Below, in pieces: positions 17,074 to 24,195 of a stretch of 62,087 bases of DNA; the stretch's first letter is position 1, and each line of letters begins with the position of its first letter. The position numbers and the translations under genes were made by a program. The stretch is from an uncultured bacterium (GTDB lineage Bacteria > Verrucomicrobiota > Lentisphaeria > Victivallales > Victivallaceae). The notes under the pieces are model-generated. The model saw only the letters and a list, made by a program, of their open reading frames with translations, did no database searches and was not told where the DNA came from. Location: positions 1 through 62,087 of the forward strand of contig CASFRF010000041.1 of NCBI GenBank assembly GCA_949297015.1. Reading direction: 5' to 3'.

Positions 17074-19842
17074 ATGGAGCGGGAACGACTGCCGGAGCAA
17101 ATTCGCGGAAACTGGATCTGGCACCGGGAAGGGCTGGAGAGCAACGACTGTTTCATGTTGTTGCGCAAAGAGTTCATGCTCGATGATCCGGGGTTGGAAG
17201 CGCGGCTCTGGATCAGTGCCAATTCGGTCTATCAGCTCTTTGTGAACGATCGACTGATCGGCGGCGGCCCGCGCCCCCACACCAATCCCGACCGGGCGTA
17301 TGCGGATTGCTACGAGGTGGGAGTCGCCCTGCAGTCGGGACTCAATCTGATCGGACTGGTGGTCCGTTACGATGCCCGGCTGCATGCGGGAACCCGCCGG
17401 ACCCCGGGCGTTTGGTGCCAGCTGGAAGTGGATCATCGACCGGTGGTCTGGACCGGACCGGATTGGCGACTCCACCCGGGAGCGGCTCTGGCCGCCCCCC
17501 GGGGCCGGCGCGGAGAGCACCGCAGCTTCTGCGACTACCGCAATCTGATCGATTATCCCCGCAATTGGCTGCTGCCGACCTACCGCCCGGAGTCGGACTG
17601 GCTGGAGCCCGAACTGGTGCTCCACCCCGGCACCGGCGGTACCGCGTTGGAATTGCACCCGGTGGCGCCGCCGCAGGTGGAGGACCAGCTGTTCTTTGAA
17701 CCGCGCGAACGGGGAACGTTCCGCCGCCCCGAGGCTTGGACGGCGTTGCACTTCGACGCCCTGCGGTCGCAGGGTGCGGGAACCTACGCCGGGTGCACCT
17801 TTTTGTTCAGTGAAAAACCGGTGACCTGGTCCTTGGTGCTGTTTGCCGACGATCCGACCCGGCTCTTCTGCAACAATCAGCTGGTTATGGCCGCGGACCG
17901 GAGCTTCGGCCAGCGGCTGGAGCTGCACCTGGTCCCCGGCTGGAACCGGCTGCTGGTCTTTCAGCAGCCGGCTGAACACGGCTGCGGACTGACCATGATC
18001 TTCCCGGAACTGACCGGTCACGATTTGCGGATTTATCAGGATACGCTGGCTGAAGCGCTTCCGGCTTGGAATCTGGCCGGTCCGCTCCGGCTGCCGATGA
18101 GTGACGCCACGCCGTCGCTGAAATTCGAGCGACTCCACAGTCAAACCTTCATTCCCCAGCTGGATCGACTGACCGATCCCGAAGCGCTGTTGCGTTTTTC
18201 GCAATTTCAACCCGCCGCCGGGGAGCGGAAAGCCCAAACCCTGGCCACCGGAGAGTACGAAGTGTTCCGACTCGACACGCTCCGGTACGGCTATGCCCGG
18301 GTGGAGCTTATGGCCGACGCCGGCGATGTGGTCGATTTCACCCTTGGGTTCCGCCGGGAGAAGAGCGGCTTCACCACCGCGGGCCGGGAACGGCGTTCCA
18401 CCCACACACTGGTCTGTCGCGAGGGACTCAACCTCTTTTTGAACTTCATCCCGGATCCGGCGGAGTATCTGCTGATCACAGTCCGCCGGGCCCGTCACGG
18501 AGTCAGCGTGCAGCTGGCCGCCTTCGACGAACTGAGCCGGCCCTACCCGGCACAGACGTTCTTTTCCTCCGCCAGCGCCGAGCTCAACGAACTGTGGCGG
18601 GTCGGAGCCTCCGGAATCCGGCGCAGCACCGGGTTCATTCCGCCGCCGATGGCCGACGAGGAGCACGACCAGTATCTGCTCGATGCCTATCTCGACGCCA
18701 TGAACGTGGTGACGCTCTACGGAGATTATCACTACTCCGCCGCCCGGTTGCGGCAATTCGTCGCCGCCCAGTATGAGAACGGGGATATTCCGCCGCTTTC
18801 GCTGGACGGGCGCCACTCTTCGCAACTGCATCAGCTCTTCTTCCTTCCGGCTTGGATGCTGTTCAACTACCGGTACAGCGGCGACCGCCGGGAACTCGCG
18901 GAGCTGCGGCCGCATCTGGATATGGCGCTGGAGTTCTTCGAGGCGCTGCAGGACCCGGAGACCGGACTGCTGCATCAGCTGGACCGCCGGGCGGCCCGGC
19001 GCGGCCGGTTGAGCGCCCAGCAAGCTGCCGGAGAGCCGACCTATTTGAACGCCCTGCTCTGCCGCTTTCTGCTCTCCTCGGCCGACATCTACGACCTGTT
19101 GAACAACAAGGGGACCGCGGTCCGCTGCCGCAAGCAGATGAAACGGATCGTCGCCGCGCTGCGGGAGAATCACTTTGACGCCGACGCCGGGCTCTTTACC
19201 GAAAATGCCCGGGATGCCAGCCGGAACGGACAGTCCGGCGCCCGGCTGTTCGCCAATCTGACGGCGCTGCTGGGCGGAGTCATGCCGCTGGAGAATTTTG
19301 AACACTTCTTCTTCAGCTACTTCAACTTCGATCCGCCCTTCGACCGCTACGCCGAAGCCCAGACGCCGTACTTCAACTTCCTGTTCATGGAGCTGTTGTT
19401 TTCGCTGGAGCTTTCCGACTGGGCCTTCCGCTACTTCATCGACTACTGGCGGCGCCATCGCTGTCCCGAACCGGCGGCCTGGAGTTTCGGGGGCGATCGT
19501 CGGGATCCGGCATCGATCCGCTTCAACAACGGGCTGCTGTACGCCCCGAACCCGGTCCTGTTGCGCGAAGTCGCCGGAATTCGACCGGCCGAGCCCGGAT
19601 TCAGCGCGATCTACCTGCACCCGGCGTCGCAACTCACCGACTGGGTCGATGTGACGCTGCCGACAGTGAACGGAAGACTCCGGATCCGCTGGGAGAAACT
19701 GCCGGACAACGGACTCTCCATTTTGATCGACGCCAACTTCCCGCTGAAGGTGCTCCCCGAGCTCTCTCCCGAAGCGCTGCAGCAGACGGAATTTGAACTG
19801 AGCGAATCGGTGATTCTGCTCAAACCGCCGGCCGCCAAATGA
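17074..19842 (+). CDS. Six-hairpin glycoside hydrolase, GH78 (alpha-L-rhamnosidase)-like
   Basis: 922 residues with no signal peptide, so probably cytoplasmic. AAGGAG precedes the ATG by about five bases. The order of parts is that of GH78-type enzymes: N-terminal beta-sandwiches (WISANSVYQLFVNDRLIGGG, the typical accessory jelly roll) to about residue 480, an (alpha/alpha)6 barrel at about 500-810, and a C-terminal sandwich beginning near AGIRPAEPGF. The usual rhamnosidase acid motif (RDERLGWTGD type) is replaced near residue 525 by PPMADEEHDQYLLDAYLD, which keeps acidic residues at about the expected place. Activity on rhamnosides is therefore plausible but not assured. Its stop overlaps the start of an ExbB-like membrane protein by four bases, an odd partner for a glycosidase. 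Confidence 0.72.
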   Translation: MERERLPEQIRGNWIWHREGLESNDCFMLLRKEFMLDDPGLEARLWISANSVYQLFVNDRLIGGGPRPHTNPDRAYADCYEVGVALQSGLNLIGLVVRYDARLHAGTRRTPGVWCQLEVDHRPVVWTGPDWRLHPGAALAAPRGRRGEHRSFCDYRNLIDYPRNWLLPTYRPESDWLEPELVLHPGTGGTALELHPVAPPQVEDQLFFEPRERGTFRRPEAWTALHFDALRSQGAGTYAGCTFLFSEKPVTWSLVLFADDPTRLFCNNQLVMAADRSFGQRLELHLVPGWNRLLVFQQPAEHGCGLTMIFPELTGHDLRIYQDTLAEALPAWNLAGPLRLPMSDATPSLKFERLHSQTFIPQLDRLTDPEALLRFSQFQPAAGERKAQTLATGEYEVFRLDTLRYGYARVELMADAGDVVDFTLGFRREKSGFTTAGRERRSTHTLVCREGLNLFLNFIPDPAEYLLITVRRARHGVSVQLAAFDELSRPYPAQTFFSSASAELNELWRVGASGIRRSTGFIPPPMADEEHDQYLLDAYLDAMNVVTLYGDYHYSAARLRQFVAAQYENGDIPPLSLDGRHSSQLHQLFFLPAWMLFNYRYSGDRRELAELRPHLDMALEFFEALQDPETGLLHQLDRRAARRGRLSAQQAAGEPTYLNALLCRFLLSSADIYDLLNNKGTAVRCRKQMKRIVAALRENHFDADAGLFTENARDASRNGQSGARLFANLTALLGGVMPLENFEHFFFSYFNFDPPFDRYAEAQTPYFNFLFMELLFSLELSDWAFRYFIDYWRRHRCPEPAAWSFGGDRRDPASIRFNNGLLYAPNPVLLREVAGIRPAEPGFSAIYLHPASQLTDWVDVTLPTVNGRLRIRWEKLPDNGLSILIDANFPLKVLPELSPEALQQTEFELSESVILLKPPAAK

Positions 19843-20786
19843 CGACTCGGACCGCGCTGAATCGCCTGCAGCTCTGGCTGCTGCTGGCCCTCGCCCTGGC
19901 CGGGAGCCTGTACTCCGGCGCGTTGTGGCTGAACAATCTGGTCTGGGCCGGACGCTTCTACCGGGAGCTGGCCCGGGGCGACTGGGTCGCGGCGGGTCGC
20001 GCGACCGGCATCTGGCCGGGCTTGGACTGGGCCAATGTCGATCTTTCGACGGTGACCACGCTGGTCCCCTTCCTCGGGCTGGTGCTGATCTCCGGCGGCC
20101 TGCTTCAGCTGATCAACCGGAAGCTCCGGCCGATGGCCGAATGGCCGTTCTTCCACCACTACGGACGGCTCAACGTGGCCCTGGGGCTGCTGGGCACGGT
20201 CTGGGGCATCATCATGATCGGCTTCTACCCGCCGGAGCAGGTGGATCTGACCAACCTGATGCACTGTCTGCATACGGCCATGTTCTCCACGCTGGTGGCG
20301 GTGGGCTGGGTGATGGTGGTGCTGCCGCTGATGGTGACTCCGCTGCTGGAACACTTCCACCGGGAACTTACCGGAGTCGCCCCCGATTCGCTGGACGGGG
20401 TGATCGATGAGTTCGCCGCGGCCGCGGTGCAGACCGCCCGCATGCTGCATGCGACCCGTGGCCAGCTTTCCCGGCTGGGCCGCGAACTCAAACCGTTGCA
20501 GCAGACCGTCTCCGAACTCGCGTCCGAACTGACCGCCGAAGTGCAGGCGGTCGCCACCGCCCGGCTGACTCAGCAGGAGTTGCAGCACCAGCAGCTGGAG
20601 CTGCAACGCGAACTCGGCTCGCTGGTCCGGGAACTGGGGAGCCGCCAGCAGCAGCTGACCGTGGAAAACCGGGAGTTGCGGCAACGGGGAGATGATCTCG
20701 CCGGAAAACTGGCCGCGGCGGAGTCCGAACTGGCCGAACTGCGCGCCGTCCGGGAGCAGCTGCGCCGACTGCTGGATCGCGGATGA
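19839..20786 (+). CDS. ExbB/TolQ/MotA-like membrane channel protein with coiled-coil tail
   Basis: 315 residues. The ATG is part of an ATGA overlap with the glycosidase gene. Four membrane segments are visible at about 11-31, 70-92, 111-130 and 147-171. The third contains GLLGTVWGII, very close to the signature of ExbB and TolQ; the fourth begins with AMFSTLVAVGW, matching the conserved TM4 of the family. Residues 190-315 are strongly charged heptad sequence rich in Leu, Gln and Glu, a long cytoplasmic coiled coil resembling the tail of ZorA more than that of plain ExbB. It is followed by a coupled single-span partner, so the pair probably forms a proton- or sodium-driven stator-like unit. 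What it drives is unknown. Confidence 0.75.
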   Translation: MTTRTALNRLQLWLLLALALAGSLYSGALWLNNLVWAGRFYRELARGDWVAAGRATGIWPGLDWANVDLSTVTTLVPFLGLVLISGGLLQLINRKLRPMAEWPFFHHYGRLNVALGLLGTVWGIIMIGFYPPEQVDLTNLMHCLHTAMFSTLVAVGWVMVVLPLMVTPLLEHFHRELTGVAPDSLDGVIDEFAAAAVQTARMLHATRGQLSRLGRELKPLQQTVSELASELTAEVQAVATARLTQQELQHQQLELQRELGSLVRELGSRQQQLTVENRELRQRGDDLAGKLAAAESELAELRAVREQLRRLLDRG

Positions 20787-21598
20787 AGCAGCGGATCTCC
20801 CCCCAGTTGCGCGCCCGGCTGCTGGCGCTGCTGAACGCCCGGTCGGAGGACGAGGCGGAGACCGACGAGCTCTTCTCCGTCCTGCTGCAACTCTCGCTGG
20901 CGGTGATGATGATCTTCATGATCGCCTTTTTCCTGTTCACCCTGGACATGCGCCCGAAGCTGGCGGCCACCGAAACGCTGCGGCAGGAGCTGAACGACTC
21001 CCGGCAGCAGCGACTGTTCGACGCGCTGGAGAAAGTCGAGCAAAGCTATGCCCTCCGCTACCGGTTGAACCGATTTTTCGACCTCGATCAGGACGGAAAA
21101 TGGCGGCTGATCGACCGGCCGTTCTTCCGGGACGGAAAGTTCAGCGATCAACCGACGCTGCAGCAGGCCTTCGCCGAGGGCGGAGCCGCCGCCTTCAGCG
21201 ATTTCGGCAACCTGGAGTCCCTCCGGCAGGCGTGGCACGAGGAGACCCTCGCCGCCGCCACCCTGCGCGAATCGGAATTGCCGCCGGAGTTGCAGAACTG
21301 GCTGGCCAGCCAGATTGAGATTCGGCTGGAGCAGCTCCGGGGATGGCTTTCGGAACTTCAGACCGAGTGCGCGGCCCAGCTGCTCGCCCGCTTCGCCGAA
21401 CAGCCGCAGGAGGTTCAGGATTCGCGCATCCGCGAACTGCTGACCCGGGTCAATCAGGCGGAGCCGGCGATCCGCCCGGCGCTGCTGACCGAGCTTTCCG
21501 GGCGGCTCAAGCGCTTCGTCTATGACGAATTGCGCCGCCGCACCGATACCCCGCTGCTGATCGACCTGGGCGCTCCGGATTACGGCACCACCCGATAG
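20783..21598 (+). CDS. ExbD/MotB-like single-span partner protein
   Basis: 271 residues, overlapping the ExbB-like gene by four bases. One membrane helix at about 30-53 (SLAVMMIFMIAFFLFTLDM) is preceded by acidic residues Asp28 and Glu29, where ExbD and MotB carry their ion-binding Asp at the helix entrance; the match is positional only. The remaining 215 residues should be periplasmic: an alpha-helical region with KVEQSYALRYRLNRFFDLDQDGKW and no OmpA-type peptidoglycan-binding motif. The family was not recognised by sequence alone and the call rests on the neighbour plus topology. Its last 19 bases overlap the end of the convergent membrane transferase gene. Confidence 0.6.
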   Translation: MKQRISPQLRARLLALLNARSEDEAETDELFSVLLQLSLAVMMIFMIAFFLFTLDMRPKLAATETLRQELNDSRQQRLFDALEKVEQSYALRYRLNRFFDLDQDGKWRLIDRPFFRDGKFSDQPTLQQAFAEGGAAAFSDFGNLESLRQAWHEETLAAATLRESELPPELQNWLASQIEIRLEQLRGWLSELQTECAAQLLARFAEQPQEVQDSRIRELLTRVNQAEPAIRPALLTELSGRLKRFVYDELRRRTDTPLLIDLGAPDYGTTR

Positions 21599-23160
21599 AA
21601 TTTTCCCGGAGCCCGTCGCAGCAGCTCCGGCCAGAGCTCCGCTTCCTCCGCCCCCACCGTCGTGGCCAGCAGAAAATAACGCTCCACCCGCGGCCCGATC
21701 CGCCGCTCCTGATTGAACCAGAAGTTCAGCTGCAGCCAATCCGGCTTCCGGCGCAGCGGCTCCACCCGCAGCGTCGCCGATTCGATCGGCTCCGGCGCCT
21801 GCACATAGAGCACCACCTGCCCCGGCTCCGGGGTGTCGCGCAGCGGCAGCAGTCGGTAGCGCCGCGCGGGCATCCGGTCCAGCCACAGTTGCTGCGCCTG
21901 CTCGGCGCCGGGAACTTTCAGCACCACCTCGTTCCCGTTCTGATCCACGCCGTTCACCCCGGCCGCGCCGCCTCCCTGCACCAGACTCCGCTCACCCGGC
22001 GCCGCGCAGGAGATCCGCGCCCAGGTGTCTTCCCCAAGTTCCGGATTGTTCCAGGCCATCGGCAGCGTCTCATTGCCGGTGTAGATCACCAGCGTCGTCG
22101 GCGGCAGCCGCCGGGCCGCCTCAAAACACCGTCCCCAGTGCACGGTGCTCCACTCCGGCAGCAGTGCCACGTAGCCCACCCCCCCCAGCGCCAACGGCAC
22201 CACGGTCAGCAGCCGGAGCCGGGGCCGCCGGCCCAGCCAGGCGGCTGCAGCCCCCGCGCCCAGTGCCAGCGGCGCGACCAGCGGCAGATAGACCCGGGTG
22301 CCGCCGGCGCGGCTGAGCAGCGCCAGCGCCAGCGGCAGGAGAATGGTCAGCAGCACGCACCAGCCGCGCTTGGCGCGCAGCGCACCCAGTCCGGGCAACG
22401 CCAGCAGCAGCAGCGGCCACCAGGTCACGCCCGAGAGCGTCCGCCAGACGAACGCGCCGAACTGCACCGGAGTTTCGATCGCCTCGCCGAACGCCGTCTG
22501 TCCGGCCCGGAACTGCGTATAGTTGCAGGAAAAATAGAGGAGCGCAAAGACGCCCAGCACGGCGTAAGAGAGGAACAACGCCCGGTTCCGCCGCCGGGGC
22601 CACCAGTGGCAGAAGGCGGGAACCAGCAGAAACAGCACCGAGGTCGGCAGAGTCAGGATGGAGAGCGCCCCCAGCAGCGGAATCGCCCACAAACTCCAGC
22701 GCCGCCCCCGGTTGAACATCAGCTGGGCGCCGACCACGCCCAGCAACAGCAGCAGTTGATACTCGTACCCCCGGGCGCACTGCGCATACTGGGCGGCCGG
22801 GGCGGACCAGGCCAGAAAGAACATGCTCCACAAGGCGACGCTCCGGCGCCGGGTCAGCCGCAGCGCGATCCAGCCCAGCAGCGGCAGCGTGAGGATTCCG
22901 GCCAGCGCCGCCGGCATGCGCATGGAGATCGGCTGCGGCCCGGCGACCGAGGTCATGAGCTTGACGATCAACGAATTCAAGGGGTGGTTGTTGGGGGTCT
23001 CCAGCCGGGTGAAGATCTCGACCACCGATCCGGAGGCGTACTGCTCGTAGGTCCAGATCTCATCGTACTCCAGGGGATACCCCAGGTGCCAGAGCCGCAA
23101 CCCGGCCCCGAGCAACAGGATCCCCCAGAAACACCAGCGTTGAAAGGCGATCCGTTTCAG
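21580..23160 (-). CDS. GT-C membrane glycosyltransferase (dolichyl-phosphate-mannose transferase/ArnT-like)
   Basis: About 526 residues with roughly ten membrane spans. The first loop has YPLEYDEIWTYEQYASGSV followed by ETPNNHPLNSL, the acidic DE plus NHPL pattern of GT39/GT83-type polyprenyl-phosphate-sugar transferases. The rest is hydrophobic, with a soluble C-terminal domain after about residue 350. Start: no ATG or GTG is available. A TTG at 23115 would cut into the first membrane helix, whereas CTG at 23158-23160 lies seven bases after GGGGAGGG and restores the N-terminus LKRIAFQRWCFWG. I take the CTG, with reservation. It lies 14 bases after nrdG, so it is co-transcribed with the reductase genes although the function is unrelated. 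Confidence 0.75.
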   Translation of the reverse strand: MKRIAFQRWCFWGILLLGAGLRLWHLGYPLEYDEIWTYEQYASGSVVEIFTRLETPNNHPLNSLIVKLMTSVAGPQPISMRMPAALAGILTLPLLGWIALRLTRRRSVALWSMFFLAWSAPAAQYAQCARGYEYQLLLLLGVVGAQLMFNRGRRWSLWAIPLLGALSILTLPTSVLFLLVPAFCHWWPRRRNRALFLSYAVLGVFALLYFSCNYTQFRAGQTAFGEAIETPVQFGAFVWRTLSGVTWWPLLLLALPGLGALRAKRGWCVLLTILLPLALALLSRAGGTRVYLPLVAPLALGAGAAAAWLGRRPRLRLLTVVPLALGGVGYVALLPEWSTVHWGRCFEAARRLPPTTLVIYTGNETLPMAWNNPELGEDTWARISCAAPGERSLVQGGGAAGVNGVDQNGNEVVLKVPGAEQAQQLWLDRMPARRYRLLPLRDTPEPGQVVLYVQAPEPIESATLRVEPLRRKPDWLQLNFWFNQERRIGPRVERYFLLATTVGAEEAELWPELLRRAPGKFYRVVP

Positions 23161-23174
23161 CTTGGCACCCTCCC

Positions 23175-23903
23175 CTACAAAATCCGCCCGGAAAGTCCGC
23201 GCACCCGCACCGTTCCCCCCAGCACCGGCGCCAGCTCCCGGGCCAGTTTGCCCAGTTCCAGATCGGTGTAGGTCGGCCGCGGCCGCAGGTCGTCATCCAT
23301 GATCTCCACCGGATTGAACTGCTGCAGCGTCCAGAGCCGGACTCCGCAGTCGGCCAGCTCGCGGGCCATGGTCTCGAGCATCTCCGGCGGCTGCAGAAAC
23401 TGATGCACCGTCGTCCGGACATCCAGTTCGATTTCCGGGCGGCTCAGGGCCAGGCGCAGCGAGCGCTGCACCTTTTCGGCCAGATCGGCGGCCGGGACGT
23501 TGGTCACCGCCGGATAGGCCGCGGCGGAGGCCTTGTAATCGATGCCCAGCGCCTCCACTCCCTCGCCGGCCAGCAGCGCCTCCAGCCGTTCGGGATAGGT
23601 GCCGTTGGTGTCGAGCTTCACCCGGAATCCCAGTTCATGCACCCGGTGGATGAACTCCGCCAGATCGGGCTGCAGCATCGGCTCGCCGCCGGAGATCACC
23701 AGCCCCTCCAGCAGGCCCCGGCGCTTCTGCAGGTAGTTGAAGATCTCCCGCTCCAGCAACCGCGGCTGACTCTCCGGATCCAGCACCAGACAGGCGTTGT
23801 GACAGAACGAGCAGCGCAGATTGCAGGCTCCGGTGAACAGCACCGCGGCGATTTTGCCCGGATAGTCCACCAGACTGAATTTGTAAAAACCCCTGATCTC
23901 CAT
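23175..23903 (-). CDS. nrdG: Anaerobic ribonucleotide reductase activating protein (radical SAM)
   Basis: 242 residues. The ATG at 23903 follows GGAGGAAACC; a further in-frame ATG upstream has no such site. The radical-SAM cluster motif is CNLRCSFC, Cys27-Cys31-Cys34, followed by the SAM-binding GGE motif in VISGGEPML. Length and the opening GFYKFSLVDYPGKIAAVLF match the activase type that generates the glycyl radical in NrdD. It cleaves SAM with a [4Fe-4S] cluster and abstracts the glycine hydrogen, which here lies on the separate 49-residue protein encoded just upstream. The 78-base gap to that gene fits one operon. Confidence 0.93.
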   Translation of the reverse strand: MEIRGFYKFSLVDYPGKIAAVLFTGACNLRCSFCHNACLVLDPESQPRLLEREIFNYLQKRRGLLEGLVISGGEPMLQPDLAEFIHRVHELGFRVKLDTNGTYPERLEALLAGEGVEALGIDYKASAAAYPAVTNVPAADLAEKVQRSLRLALSRPEIELDVRTTVHQFLQPPEMLETMARELADCGVRLWTLQQFNPVEIMDDDLRPRPTYTDLELGKLARELAPVLGGTVRVRGLSGRIL

Positions 23904-23981
23904 GGTTTCCTCCCGAAAAACCGGGCCTCCGGCAGCCGCAGACCGCCGAAGGCCCTCTCCGGTCAAACCGAACCGCGAGGG

Positions 23982-24131
23982 TTACTTGCTCTGCGCCGTC
24001 GCGCAGCCGGGGACGACGAAGGTCTTGCGATCCTTGAACTCCTCTTTCTTCCCCTTGTTCCAGTTGGAAACCGGACGGAAGTAGCCGCACACCCGCGAAT
24101 AAACTTCGGTTTTCTCTCCGCACTGAGCCAT
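23982..24131 (-). CDS. nrdD: Detached glycyl-radical domain of class III ribonucleotide reductase (small NrdD subunit)
   Basis: A 49-residue gene with a strong ribosome binding site (AAAGGAG, eight bases before ATG 24131). The product contains QCGEKTEVYSRVCGYFRPV, then WNKGKKEEFKDR, which is the extreme C-terminus of ordinary NrdD: half of the zinc-ribbon (CG) and the radical-bearing Gly in RVCGYF. The larger NrdD gene upstream stops just before this point, after the other half of the zinc site. The two reading frames differ and are separated by 64 bases, so this is a separate cistron rather than readthrough. It should bind the large subunit to supply the radical glycine. Confidence is high on homology; separate expression is inferred. 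Confidence 0.88.
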   Translation of the reverse strand: MAQCGEKTEVYSRVCGYFRPVSNWNKGKKEEFKDRKTFVVPGCATAQSK

Positions 24132-24195
24132 GATGTTTTCTCCTTTGCTGTTCATGGTTATGATTTGATTCCGGCCCGACGCCGGGATACGCCAC

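Noticed and set aside
19839-21598. Zorya anti-phage system
   Set aside because: The channel pair resembles ZorA/ZorB in topology, but there is no ZorC, ZorD or ZorE gene and the partner lacks the OmpA domain; the neighbour is a glycosidase.
24132-24195. Frameshift or readthrough joining NrdD to its glycyl-radical tail
   Set aside because: The two frames are 64 bases apart, there is no slippery sequence, and the small gene has its own strong ribosome binding site.
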